Below, piece after piece: positions 27,936 to 36,555 of a DNA stretch of 64,000 nucleotides. The position numbers were made by a program, and so were the translations under genes. How positions within the stretch are numbered: position 1 is the first letter of the stretch; each line of letters starts with the position of its first letter. Under the pieces are notes generated by a model. It made no database searches. It was not told the DNA's origin and saw only the letters and a list, made by a program, of their open reading frames with translations. This DNA comes from Tolypothrix campylonemoides VB511288 (GTDB taxonomy: Bacteria > Cyanobacteriota > Cyanobacteriia > Cyanobacteriales > Nostocaceae): the NCBI GenBank assembly GCA_000828075.3, contig JXCB02000002.1, positions 1,180,248 through 1,244,247 of the forward strand, in the 5' to 3' direction.

Positions 27936-28487
27936 ATGTCCAACTACCGTAGACCCCATATTCCTGGTGGCACCTACTTCATCACCCAAGTTACCTACCA
28001 ACGACAACCGTGGCTTTGCTCTGATACCGGACGCACTGCTCTCCGCACCGCCCTTCAACATATTCGACAGAATTACCCTTTCTCCATTAACGCCTTTGTT
28101 CTACTGCCAGATCACTTTCACTGCTTATGGACTCTACCTGAGGGAGATAGCAATCTATCGATGCGAATGCTTTTGATCAAACGCTTTGTGACCAAATACT
28201 ATGGGCATCAGCTACGGCTTGATGTCGGTATCTCCCGTTCACGAGAAAAGCGAAAAGAACGAAATCTATGGCAACGCCGCTTCTGGGAGCATCTGATTCG
28301 AGATGAAGTTGATTTTGCCAATCATTGCGATTATATCCACTACAATCCTGTGCGGCATCAGCTTTGTGAATTACCGCAACAATGGGCTTTTTCAAGTATT
28401 CATCGTTTTATCCAGCAGCAGATTTACCCGTTAGATTGGGGTGGCGGTGGTGAGGTTCAGCTTTTGTCGGATATTTGGGATATTTGA
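27936..28487 (+). CDS. REP-associated tyrosine transposase (RAYT)
   Basis: 183 aa, Y1 transposase superfamily. The metal-binding HUH-type motif is in LLPDHFHCLWTLP near residue 57; HCDYIHYNPVRH near residue 131 contains the likely nucleophile Tyr. RAYTs move or maintain REP palindromes. The gene is complete and flanked by REP-like hairpins at 27861 and 28494; related palindromes are at 29246-29269 and 24897. Confidence 0.9.
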   Translation: MSNYRRPHIPGGTYFITQVTYQRQPWLCSDTGRTALRTALQHIRQNYPFSINAFVLLPDHFHCLWTLPEGDSNLSMRMLLIKRFVTKYYGHQLRLDVGISRSREKRKERNLWQRRFWEHLIRDEVDFANHCDYIHYNPVRHQLCELPQQWAFSSIHRFIQQQIYPLDWGGGGEVQLLSDIWDI

Positions 28488-28493
28488 GATGAT

Positions 28494-28521
28494 GGTGCGT
28501 TGCGCTTTGCGACAACGCACC
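28494..28521. repeat. REP-like palindrome downstream of RAYT gene
   Basis: GGTGCGTTG at 28494-28502 pairs exactly with CAACGCACC at 28513-28521. Another copy with stem TGCGTTG/CAACGCA is at 29246-29269, after the TnpB remnant. Confidence 0.75.
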
Positions 28522-28539
28522 CTACCGGAGGAATGCGAT

Positions 28540-29181
28540 CATACTGTAACCAGCAACGGCGACTCATGGGATGGGAAACAGTTAACTGAAACCAGAGATA
28601 GATACAGTAGAGTTAGGGCGTCTGTTCAAAGAAAAGCTTCCACACGCACAAGGTCTAGCCGACGTAGATGTCGTCAGGTCTTGGCACGGCTATCGGGGCT
28701 GATCCGACGTTTTCAAGCGTGGGTAAACCACAATATTAGTAAAACAATCATTCAGCAAGCCAAAAGTGAACAAGCACTTGTAGCCATTGAGGATTTAACC
28801 GATATTCGTGAACGCACAAACCAAAAACCACGTAACAAGACAGAGTGCCGTAGAAGGAACTCCTGGGCGTTCTACCAGTTGCGGATGTTTATGGAATATA
28901 AGGGATTGAGAGACGGCGTTGAGGTGATAGCCGTTTCCCCTGCCTACACGAGCCAGACCTGTAATCAATGCTTGCACATTGGCTTGCGCTCTGAGAAAAA
29001 ATTCAAATGCGGCAATTGTGCGTTGTCTTGTGATGCTGATTTGAATGGAGCAAAGATGATTGCATTATTGGGGCTTGAGGTAAACCAGCCTGGAGGCTCG
29101 AACGGTTTGTACTGTCATCTCAGTATAGACTCTTCAGGGCTACTAAAAGCCTACACCGTACCTGTACTCAGGTCGGTGTAG
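28540..29181 (+). pseudogene. tnpB: IS200/IS605-type TnpB, N-terminus deleted
   Basis: About 210 codons remain. Recognisable are VAIEDLTDI (RuvC Glu), CNQCLHIG with FKCGNC (zinc finger) and CDADLNGAKMI (last RuvC Asp). The N-terminal half with the first RuvC Asp is missing; the frame upstream of about 28540 is fused to the RAYT tail and REP. The nuclease should be inactive. The 3' end (29100-29181) with TACTCAGGTCGGTGTAG resembles the element end that encodes the TnpB guide RNA. Confidence 0.8.
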
Positions 29182-29190
29182 GTAGTTTAC
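29100..29190 (+). ncRNA. Possible TnpB guide (omega) RNA scaffold
   Basis: In TnpB elements the guide RNA scaffold overlaps the 3' end of tnpB and ends at the element's right boundary. Here the last ~80 nt contain CTTCAGGGCTACTAAAAGCC and CCTACACCGTACCTG paired with CAGGTCGGTGTAGG, a plausible terminal hairpin. This is inferred from position only. Confidence 0.3.
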
Positions 29191-29322
29191 TGCTATACCA
29201 ACGAAGCGATCGCCTGTAGCTCTAGACAATCGTATAGCAGTAGAATGCGTTGTCACAAAGCGCAACGCACTCTACGGGAGGGATGCGATCGTACTTACGA
29301 TCCAGCATCAGAGTACTACAGT

Positions 29323-29706
29323 TTATGATAAGACTGAATCAAATATACCTCCATCTAAAATTCCGTCATCGTTCCAGTCTCTATCGAAAGCATCCATCAA
29401 GTTATCCAGCCGAGCATTAAAGACTTCTCCAGATGTGGCGACATTACTTCCACGAGATAGGTTTTCATGAGGATCTTCCAGAAAAACATTATCAATTTCG
29501 TCACTTAAACCTGGATATTGACTCTGGGGATAAATATGAGAGATATGCTTGTGATCCATAAACTCTCGAATCATATCTGACCCTTGTACTTTAACCTCCC
29601 ACGGAATGAGATTATCATACGCGAGTTCCGGATCAAGACCATGTGCTGTAAATCTACAACTGAGATACTTTCTTAAGTTTTGAGGTAAAGAATAATAGCT
29701 AGACAT
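29323..29706 (-). CDS. Possible HNH-type nuclease, third gene of element operon
   Basis: 127 aa from the ATG at 29706; the TGA of the preceding gene overlaps it (TGATG), implying coupled translation. The middle has DHKHISHIYPQSQYPG, DNVFLEDP and ENLSRGSN, spaced like the His, Asn and final polar residues of HNH nucleases. There is no cysteine zinc frame. The C-terminus has DRDWNDDGILDGG, which resembles a calcium-binding loop. No assured family; the nuclease assignment is inference. Confidence 0.5.
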   Translation of the reverse strand: MSSYYSLPQNLRKYLSCRFTAHGLDPELAYDNLIPWEVKVQGSDMIREFMDHKHISHIYPQSQYPGLSDEIDNVFLEDPHENLSRGSNVATSGEVFNARLDNLMDAFDRDWNDDGILDGGIFDSVLS

Positions 29707-29927
29707 CACTTCTTAACCTTTATTTGAAGCCAAAGTTTGAGAGAAAGCCAGAGAATTATTTCACCTAATAGAAGAGGTAAAATGCTCTGCAACATCCAAG
29801 AGATAACTGCAAATGTTATTGTTGAAGCAATTGCAATCATTCGACGTTTTCTTGCACCGCGTTGAAAGTCATTCCAACGATTATCTTCAAAAGTATTCAA
29901 GGTATTTTTACGAATAATTGAACTCAT
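29706..29927 (-). CDS. Small membrane protein, second gene of element operon
   Basis: 73 aa. A basic N-terminal half (RGARKRRM) is followed by two closely spaced hydrophobic segments covering about residues 31-66. It lies 5 bp after the 250-aa gene and overlaps the next by one base. Function unknown; a role as partner or immunity-type protein to its neighbours is possible. Confidence 0.55.
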   Translation of the reverse strand: MSSIIRKNTLNTFEDNRWNDFQRGARKRRMIAIASTITFAVISWMLQSILPLLLGEIILWLSLKLWLQIKVKK

Positions 29928-29932
29928 AACTC

Positions 29933-30685
29933 TTAATAAATTGAATGATGAGGAGCTTTGTATGGAATTGCTACAAGAGAGTTACTAGATCCGTCACTCC
30001 AGAATTCTACAGGTAGTTGCTGACCTGAATCACAAATAATCATTCCTAATAACTGCCTGTGGGATAACAGTTCAGCGTCGAATCCATTACTACTTGTGCA
30101 GAATAAACCATTGACAGGAGATGCTGAATTACCTTGCTGAGGCATGAATGATAGATGAGCTACATAGCCGTCAGGAAACTGAATCCCAAAGGAAGTACAT
30201 CGCACACCTGTTTGTGGATGAGGTAGGAGCATTAGCAATCTCCGTACAGCATCACCTCGATGTCGTTTGCGATGGTACAGATATGAACTAGGATTGTTCA
30301 CCCACTCCAATCCTAGTTCCTTTAGCTGTTGACCATCTAACTCTTGTAGAGCATCACTGACCTTTCCCGCAATCATACCAGCAGTAAATCCATGAAGGGC
30401 ATCCCATAGTTGAAAACCGTTTCCCAAACCCATAAAAGTAGTTAGCAGCCCAACGCCCAAACGCCATGCAGCAGCTTCAGCTTTCTTCTTTGCCTGATAA
30501 TCAGAAATAACCTTTTGGACAACGTACTCTTCGTTGAGCGTTGCATAACCGATTAATTCTGAAAGTAAGACTCCATCACGATTAATTACAGGTAACGTTC
30601 CGTACTCAGTCGATTGAGCAAGAATAGGAAATAATTTGCGAATCGTATCCTCAGAATAAGTTGAATCTTTAGCGTATTGCACCAT
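29933..30685 (-). CDS. Hypothetical protein, first gene of element operon
   Basis: 250 aa. Residues about 70-110 include a hydrophobic, Gly-rich stretch (LGVGLLTTFMGLGNGF, then LHGFTAGMIAG) that could insert in a membrane. The C-terminal half is a mixed domain with RHRGDAVRRLLMLLPHPQTG. No known family. Located just downstream of xisA on the same strand with a 217-bp gap, and tightly linked to two small genes. Confidence 0.58.
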   Translation of the reverse strand: MVQYAKDSTYSEDTIRKLFPILAQSTEYGTLPVINRDGVLLSELIGYATLNEEYVVQKVISDYQAKKKAEAAAWRLGVGLLTTFMGLGNGFQLWDALHGFTAGMIAGKVSDALQELDGQQLKELGLEWVNNPSSYLYHRKRHRGDAVRRLLMLLPHPQTGVRCTSFGIQFPDGYVAHLSFMPQQGNSASPVNGLFCTSSNGFDAELLSHRQLLGMIICDSGQQLPVEFWSDGSSNSLVAIPYKAPHHSIY

Positions 30686-30902
30686 AACAAGCGAGTCGAT
30701 AACGTCATACCCAATACTACGCTTCGAGTTGTGTTAATCATCAACCGTATTTTTGCCCAAGAATCATGAAAATTGCTTGAATGGCAAGTATGATTTCCTG
30801 AACCATCATACTTTTTAAGTATAATTAAATACACTAAATAAGCATAATTTACACTCACGTACTTAATTGGGGCGATAAAGGAGTACGAAGTCCGCTTAAT
30901 TT

Positions 30903-32321
30903 TTAAATACGCTTATAAACCAACTCCATTTTCAACTTTTCAATTTCAAGCTTCAACTTTTCATTCTCCATCTTCAGCTTCGCATTTTCCTCCTTAATAA
31001 CCTCAATTTCATTTTTCTTACTTAAAGCCTGATTCATCGCCAGCTTTCGCATATCTAGCGAGAACCAACGCTGATAAGTTTGAGTATGAACTTGCACACT
31101 ATGCCCCAAATTATCAGCCGCAGCTTTTATAGGTATTCCCAAAATATGCGCCCGAATTGCCCATGCATGACGTAAATCATACGGCTTAAAATCCAATCCT
31201 ATTTTCCGGAACCACCAACTCACTCGTTGTGTTAATGCCGTTATCTCTGCATGATTACTTTTATCTTTTTTACTAATTGCTGTTGCTAACATCTCTAAAT
31301 ATTTCGGATTTCTTAAATCAAATTCTTCAATCCATTGCTTATGTAATGGTAATGCTTGTCTTTCTCCAGTTTTACAATCTTTATGAACTTTCCATGTCAT
31401 GTCTGCATTTTCTCCGCTTAACCACCAATCGATATCAGGACTAATAAAAAGCTCCCGTGGTCGTAAACCAAAAGTTGCCAACATTCCATAAGTCCATCGC
31501 CAAAGCTGCCAACTATCTTTAACATCTGGATTAACTTGATTACCTCTGTTATTAAGGTAATCTTCAAACTTAATAATTCCTGCGGATATTTCCACATCGG
31601 TCGGTATCTTCCGGGAATTATTCTCAGGCATTTTAGAATATTTAGATAAATCAATTTCAATTTTGAAGGTTAGACAAAATGCAGATATAGCTCTAGCTGC
31701 ATTATATTTAGCCCATCCTTTATCAATTTTCTCAATGGAATTAATCAGATTTCCCGGGGTTGCCAAATCTTTAGGATTAGTGAACCGCTTGGTTCGAGAA
31801 AAGTAATAAAAAAAAGTATGCTCGCTTTTTGTCGTACGTTTGTGAGTTTTAAAATACTCATTTTCAAATTCTTCAAGTAACTGTCCTATTGTTTTCAAAT
31901 ATTTTCTAGTTGCTTCATTACCTAAATATTTATCATTCCATTCAAAGGTTTTACGAGCAATTAACTTTCCTAATTCATATGCTTCTTCCTCAGCCGTTTT
32001 TAATCCATCCAAGTTAGCAGGAATATTCAAACTGAGATTATATTGTTTTTTTCCAGTTCCGTTTGTGTCCTTATCTCCAGGTTTAATAGGTAACGTCGCT
32101 CGTAATTGCAGACTTCCATTCGATTCTCTAATTGTCACCTTTGTCTTTGCAGACTTCAAACGCTGATTAACTTTCTCTAATTCTAGTAGTACTTTTGTTC
32201 TCATATACTCTCTTTGCTGCTGTGCTTGCTGACTTGAGCCAAGAAAACTCCCATCGGTAGATGAAATTGGCTCCAAGCCTTCAAAAGCCTGCTGATACTT
32301 GTCTTTATCCTGGTTATGCAT
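30903..32321 (-). CDS. xisA: Tyrosine recombinase XisA
   Basis: 472 aa. It excises the nifD element during heterocyst differentiation. Catalytic region: R287 in FGLRPREL, R384 in YDLRHAW, H407 in LGHS and the nucleophile Y416 in TQTYQRW. The usual box-II histidine is Tyr381 here. The last 40 residues form a coiled coil (EENAKLKMENEKLKLEIEK). The start lies 119 bp inside the nifK-side border, where xisA lies in other nifD elements. It points away from nifK, so transcription is independent of nif. Confidence 0.95.
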   Translation of the reverse strand: MHNQDKDKYQQAFEGLEPISSTDGSFLGSSQQAQQQREYMRTKVLLELEKVNQRLKSAKTKVTIRESNGSLQLRATLPIKPGDKDTNGTGKKQYNLSLNIPANLDGLKTAEEEAYELGKLIARKTFEWNDKYLGNEATRKYLKTIGQLLEEFENEYFKTHKRTTKSEHTFFYYFSRTKRFTNPKDLATPGNLINSIEKIDKGWAKYNAARAISAFCLTFKIEIDLSKYSKMPENNSRKIPTDVEISAGIIKFEDYLNNRGNQVNPDVKDSWQLWRWTYGMLATFGLRPRELFISPDIDWWLSGENADMTWKVHKDCKTGERQALPLHKQWIEEFDLRNPKYLEMLATAISKKDKSNHAEITALTQRVSWWFRKIGLDFKPYDLRHAWAIRAHILGIPIKAAADNLGHSVQVHTQTYQRWFSLDMRKLAMNQALSKKNEIEVIKEENAKLKMENEKLKLEIEKLKMELVYKRI

Positions 32322-32333
32322 TGTTGTGTTTTT

Positions 32334-32352
32334 AGCCTATATTTAGCCTAAA
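32334..32352. promoter_or_regulatory. AGCCTA-N5-AGCCTA pair near right border
   Basis: AGCCTA-TATTT-AGCCTA here matches AGCCTA-TTTCT-AGCCTA at 19752-19768 near the left border, same strand, same 11-bp periodicity. An inverted TAGGCTATTT is at 32409-32418, 22 bp from the crossover. They lie between the xisA start and the border, so they could be accessory recombination sites or xisA operators. Confidence 0.45.
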
Positions 32353-32439
32353 AATAAATGTGTTATCAGCGAACAATGCTTAAGACTGACACTGTTTACT
32401 GTAAACATTAGGCTATTTGAAGCTATTGAATCATAAAAA

Positions 32440-32453
32440 GGATTACTCCGGTC
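32440..32453 (+). repeat. Right excision site of the nifD element
   Basis: Second copy of GGATTACTCCGGTC. Reading codons from the left copy into this one continues as [15 protein letters not shown], the NifD C-terminus. Confidence 0.96.
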
Positions 32454-32584
32454 CTTATCACGGTTATGACGGCTTTGCCATCTTTGCCCGCGACATGGAT
32501 CTCGCGCTCAACAGCCCTACCTGGGGATTAATCGGCGCTCCCTGGAGTCAGAAAGCTGAAGCTAAAGCTAAGGCGATCGCCTAG
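32453..32584 (+). CDS. nifD: Nitrogenase MoFe alpha chain, 3' part (interrupted)
   Basis: The last 43 codons of Nif[21 protein letters not shown] onward, ending at a TAG at 32582. It has no start of its own and is read only after excision of the element. The C-terminus is Ala/Lys-rich ([10 protein letters not shown]). Confidence 0.95.
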   Translation, partial: PYHGYDGFAIFARDMDLALNSPTWGLIGAPWSQKAEAKAKAIA

Positions 32585-32808
32585 GGAAATGGGAGAAAAA
32601 AAGATGTGGGGATAACCTGGGGTTTTTACCCCAGGGGGGAGTAGGGAATTCAAAGTTCAAAATTAAAAATTAAAAATTTTGAATTTTGCATTTTGAATTT
32701 TGAATTATATTCCTACTCCCCACTCCCAACTCTTGTACTCTCCACTCCATTACCTCAAATCTTTATTCCTCGACCAGTAACTCATTACAGCAACCTAAGG
32801 ATAGGAAA

Positions 32809-34344
32809 ATGCCTCAGAATCCGGAAAAAATTCAAGACCACGTCGAACTATTTCACCAACCGGAATACCAGCAGCTATTTCAGAACAAGAAAGAATTTGA
32901 AAACGGACACGACCCTGAAGAAGTAAAAAGGGTTGCAGAATGGACGAAGAGTTGGGAGTATCGTGAAAAGAACTTCGCCCGTGAAGCATTGACCGTTAAC
33001 CCTGCTAAAGGCTGCCAACCATTAGGGGCAATCTTCGCTGCTGTTGGTTTTGAAGGCACTCTACCTTTTGTCCAAGGTTCCCAAGGTTGCGTTGCTTACT
33101 TCCGTACTCACCTAACCCGTCACTACAAAGAACCGTTTTCTGGCGTGTCTTCTTCGATGACTGAAGACGCAGCGGTGTTCGGTGGACTGCAAAACATGAT
33201 TGACGGCTTGGCGAATTCCTACCAACTCTACAAGCCCAAGATGATTGCTGTCTGCACCACCTGTATGGCAGAGGTCATTGGAGATGACTTGCAGGCTTTC
33301 ATCAACAACGCCAAGAATGCAGGTTCAGTTCCTAAGGAGTTCCCAGTACCCTATGCTCACACTCCTAGCTTTGTTGGTTCCCACATCACAGGCTACGACA
33401 ACATGATGAAGGGTATTCTTTCTAACCTGACAGCAGGTAAGAAGAAAGAAACCAGCAATGGCAAAATCAACTTTATCCCTGGTTTTGACACTTATGTTGG
33501 TAACAACCGGGAAATCAAGCGGATTTGTAATCTGATGGGGATAGATTACACAATCTTGGCTGATAACAGCGACTATCTGGATTCACCCAATACAGGCGAA
33601 TTTGATATGTACCCAGGCGGTACTCCCCTGGAAGAAGCAGCAGATTCAATTAATGCTAAAGCTACAATTGCTCTGCAAGCACACTCTACTCCCAAGACCC
33701 GCGAATACATTGAAAAAGAATGGAAGCAACAGACCGTAGTTTCTCGTCCTTGGGGTATTAAGGCTACTGATGAGTTCCTGATGAAACTCAGCGAACTGAC
33801 TGGTAAACCCATTCCCAAAGAACTGGAAATTGAACGTGGTCGGGCAGTGGATGCGATGACTGACTCCCACGCATGGGTTCACGGCAAGCGCTTTGCTATC
33901 TACGGTGAGCCGGATCTCGTGTACAGTGTGGTGGGCTTCATGCTGGAAATGGGCGCTGAACCTGTGCATATCCTTGTCCACAACTCGAACGAAGAGTTTG
34001 AGAAAGAACTTAAAAAGTTGCTAGAATCTAGCCCCTTCGGCAAGAGTGCCACCATCTGGCCTGGTAAAGACCTGTGGCATATGCGTTCTCTGTTGTTCAC
34101 TGAACCCGTAGACTTGCTCATCGGTAACACCTACGGTAAGTACCTGTGGCGTGATTGCAAGGTTCCCCTCGTGAGAATTGGCTATCCAATCATGGATCGC
34201 CACCACCTGCACCGCTACTCCACAATCGGCTATCAAGGTGTGATCAACTTGCTCAACTGGATCGTGAATACCATCTTCGAGGAAATCGATCGCAACACCA
34301 ACATTCCTGCTAAGACCGATATCTCCTACGACTTGATTCGTTAG
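32809..34344 (+). CDS. nifK: Nitrogenase MoFe beta chain
   Basis: 511 aa. P-cluster cysteines are in [20 protein letters not shown] and [11 protein letters not shown]; the conserved Ser region follows. C-terminal [18 protein letters not shown] is typical. The spacer after nifD (225 bp) has AT-rich TTTGAATTTTG repeats. In an unexcised chromosome nifK is separated from the nifH promoter by the element, so its transcription also depends on excision. Confidence 0.97.
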   Translation: MPQNPEKIQDHVELFHQPEYQQLFQNKKEFENGHDPEEVKRVAEWTKSWEYREKNFAREALTVNPAKGCQPLGAIFAAVGFEGTLPFVQGSQGCVAYFRTHLTRHYKEPFSGVSSSMTEDAAVFGGLQNMIDGLANSYQLYKPKMIAVCTTCMAEVIGDDLQAFINNAKNAGSVPKEFPVPYAHTPSFVGSHITGYDNMMKGILSNLTAGKKKETSNGKINFIPGFDTYVGNNREIKRICNLMGIDYTILADNSDYLDSPNTGEFDMYPGGTPLEEAADSINAKATIALQAHSTPKTREYIEKEWKQQTVVSRPWGIKATDEFLMKLSELTGKPIPKELEIERGRAVDAMTDSHAWVHGKRFAIYGEPDLVYSVVGFMLEMGAEPVHILVHNSNEEFEKELKKLLESSPFGKSATIWPGKDLWHMRSLLFTEPVDLLIGNTYGKYLWRDCKVPLVRIGYPIMDRHHLHRYSTIGYQGVINLLNWIVNTIFEEIDRNTNIPAKTDISYDLIR

Positions 34345-34356
34345 GAATTGCATCAA

Positions 34357-34485
34357 CTCGTGTCGTGCTAATAAAGGAAAAGGAAAAGGCAGAAGTAAAA
34401 TTGAACATTTCTTAATGAATGCCTTTTTCCTTTTACCTTTTTTCTTTTACCTTTTTTCTTTTACCTTTTTCCTAAGGATTGTATT
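34357..34485 (+). terminator. Possible mRNA hairpin after nifK
   Basis: AAAGGAAAAGGAAAAGGC near 34374 pairs with GCCTTTTTCCTTTTACCTTT near 34422, followed by repeated TTTTACC units. It may lower read-through from nifHDK into the downstream genes or stabilise the upstream mRNA. Confidence 0.45.
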
Positions 34486-34821
34486 ATGAAATCGGTAACT
34501 CACACTCACACTCATACTCACACTCACCCCAACTATTATCCACCTAACTATAAAAAATCTGATTTTAATATTCTAAATCTATTGCGCCGTCGCGTGGATG
34601 AAATTCAAGTTAAAAATGCTCGCTTCGCTCATTTAATTTGCCAAGTCATTCCTTGCTGTTGCCCCTTTGAGCGAAAGATCCATTTCTTTGGACGTACCCT
34701 TCACATTCCTGCACTGTGCAAACTTAATCCCCTGTATGACAATTTTGTTGGATTACGTTTCCGTGCTTTATCTTACCTAAGCGATGAGTGTGGAGAGGAT
34801 GTCACAAAATATATTTGCTAG
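34486..34821 (+). CDS. Mo-dependent nitrogenase C-terminal family protein
   Basis: 111 aa. The core PCCCPFERKIHFFGRTLHIPALCKLNPLYDN matches the small cyanobacterial family named after the Mo-dependent nitrogenase C-terminus, found between nifK and nifE (all1439 in Anabaena PCC 7120, from memory). Here the N-terminus carries six His residues in a THTHTHTHTHTHP run, which could bind metal. Three consecutive cysteines may do likewise. Function unknown. Confidence 0.8.
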   Translation: MKSVTHTHTHTHTHPNYYPPNYKKSDFNILNLLRRRVDEIQVKNARFAHLICQVIPCCCPFERKIHFFGRTLHIPALCKLNPLYDNFVGLRFRALSYLSDECGEDVTKYIC

Positions 34822-34832
34822 TTATTAGTCAT

Positions 34833-34857
34833 TAGTCATTAGTCATTAGTCATTGGT
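34833..34857 (+). repeat. GTCATTA heptamer repeat
   Basis: Four tandem TTAGTCA units, a short repetitive sequence in the 258-bp gap before nifE. The rest of this gap holds several CGCGAA/GCGCA words with weak hairpins. Confidence 0.8.
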
Positions 34858-35079
34858 TAATCACAAAGCAACGAACACAGGACTTACGCACCAGTAACGG
34901 AAAAACGAACCGCAAAGAACGCGAAGTGCACGTAAGCGCAAAGCGCACACTTCGTGAACGCGCAGCGTGCGCCTTAGCGCATAGGAATAAGAGTTTGAGA
35001 GAGTTTTTGCGTAAGTCGTGGAACAAAAACAAATGACAAAGGATGAAAGACAGATAACAAACGACAAAGGAAAAATCAG

Positions 35080-36555
35080 ATGAAAATCACCCAAGGCAAA
35101 ATCAACGAGCTGCTCACTGAGCCTGGATGCGAACACAATAAAGACAAGCATGGAGACAAGAAAAACAAGTCTTGCACGCAATTACCCAAGCCTGGTGCTG
35201 CTCAGGGTGGTTGTGCCTTTGATGGTGCAATGATTTCCCTAGTCCCAATTACCGATGCTGCTCATTTAGTCCACGGACCGATCGCCTGCTCTGGTAACTC
35301 CTGGGGAAGTCGTGGTAGTCTCTCCTCTGGCCCTATGCTCTACAAAACGGGCTTTACCACCGATTTGAGTGAGAATGATGTCATCTTCGGCGGGGAAAAA
35401 AAGCTCTACAAAGCCATCCAGGACATACACAAGCGTTACCAACCAGCTGCCATCTTTGTTTACTCCACCTGTGTCACCGCCTTGATTGGTGAAGATATAG
35501 ATGCAGTCTGCGAAGCCGCTGCCAAGAAATTAGGAACTCCTGTTATCCCCGTAAATGCACCAGGGTTCATCGGTAGCAAAAATCTCGGCAACCGCCTTGC
35601 TGGTGAAGCTCTGCTGGAACACGTTGTTGGAACAGCCGAACCTGAATTTACCACACCTTATGACATCAACCTCATCGGTGAGTACAACATCGCCGGTGAA
35701 ATGTGGGGAGTGCTCCCGCTGTTGGAGAAATTAGGTATTCGAGTCTTGGCAAAAATTACAGGTGATGCTCGCTACGAAGAAATTTGCTACGCCCACCGTG
35801 CCAAGCTCAACGTGATGATCTGCTCAAAAGCGCTAGTCAACATGGGCAGAAAGATGGAAGAACGCTACGGCATCCCCTACATTGAAGAGTCTTTCTACGG
35901 CATAGAAGACATGAACCGCTGTCTGCGGAACATTGCCGCGAAATTGGGCGATCCTGATTTGCAAGAACGTACAGAAAAGCTCATTGCTGAAGAAACCGCC
36001 GCCTTGGATCTGGGGTTGGCTCCGTATCGCGAGCGCCTCAAAGGAAAGCGCGTCGTCCTTTATACCGGAGGTGTCAAGAGTTGGTCGATTATTTCTGCGG
36101 CTCGTGACTTGGGGATGGAAGTTGTTGCTACCAGTGCCAGAAAAAGTACTGAGGAGGATAAAGCCCGAATCAAGAGGTTGCTAGGTAAAGATGGCGTCAT
36201 TCTCGAACAAGAAAGTCCCAAAGAAATCTTGCGAATCATTGACGAATCTAAGGCAGATATGTTGATTGCTGGTGGTCGCAATCAATACACCGCTCTTAAA
36301 GCCCGAATTCCTTTCTTAGACATCAATCAAGAACGCCATCATCCTTATGCAGGGTACGTGGGGATGTTAGAGATGGCACGAGAAGTGTATGAAGCCCTCT
36401 ACAGCCCTGTGTGGGAGCAAGTACGCAAGCCGGCTCCGTGGGAAAAAGAGAGGGAGGGAAAGAGAGAGGGAGGGAGCGAGGGACAGTTCTCTCATTCCCT
36501 CACTCCCTCACTCCCTCCGTCACTCCCTCACTCCTCTCTACAGGAGGTAGTTTGA
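35080..36555 (+). CDS. nifE: FeMo-co assembly protein NifE
   Basis: 491 aa. NifE, with NifN, is the scaffold on which NifB-co matures to FeMo-co. Conserved cysteines are in [16 protein letters not shown] and YSTCVTAL, with a further Cys in MICSKALVN. The natural C-terminus is around VRKPAPWE; the remaining ~35 residues ([13 protein letters not shown], then Ser/Pro/Leu repeats) are encoded by a purine-then-pyrimidine repeat at 36446-36540 that extends the frame to nifN. The TGA overlaps the nifN ATG by one base. Confidence 0.95.
   Translation: MKITQGKINELLTEPGCEHNKDKHGDKKNKSCTQLPKPGAAQGGCAFDGAMISLVPITDAAHLVHGPIACSGNSWGSRGSLSSGPMLYKTGFTTDLSENDVIFGGEKKLYKAIQDIHKRYQPAAIFVYSTCVTALIGEDIDAVCEAAAKKLGTPVIPVNAPGFIGSKNLGNRLAGEALLEHVVGTAEPEFTTPYDINLIGEYNIAGEMWGVLPLLEKLGIRVLAKITGDARYEEICYAHRAKLNVMICSKALVNMGRKMEERYGIPYIEESFYGIEDMNRCLRNIAAKLGDPDLQERTEKLIAEETAALDLGLAPYRERLKGKRVVLYTGGVKSWSIISAARDLGMEVVATSARKSTEEDKARIKRLLGKDGVILEQESPKEILRIIDESKADMLIAGGRNQYTALKARIPFLDINQERHHPYAGYVGMLEMAREVYEALYSPVWEQVRKPAPWEKEREGKREGGSEGQFSHSLTPSLPPSLPHSSLQEVV
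36446..36540 (+). repeat. GAGGGA / CACTCCCT low-complexity repeat at nifE end
   Basis: A purine-rich half (GAGAGGGAGGGAAAGAGAG) is followed by a pyrimidine-rich half (CCCTCACTCCCTCACTCCCT). The halves are complementary enough to fold into a hairpin. It is translated as the NifE tail and lies just before the AGGAGG of nifN. Confidence 0.85.

Larger units (their letters stand above)
19678..32451 (+). mobile_element. nifD element, developmentally excised
   Basis: A site-specifically excised element interrupts nifD. Its direct repeats are 12,762 bp apart, somewhat larger than the ~11 kb element of Anabaena PCC 7120. It carries, in order: a TIR protein, BrnT-type and UPF0175/DUF3368 toxin-antitoxin pairs, unknown ORFs, a dienelactone hydrolase and AraC regulator, a RAYT transposase, a truncated TnpB, a three-gene operon and xisA next to the nifK-side border. 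Much of the interior looks like acquired cargo; xisA is the part needed for excision. Confidence 0.96.
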
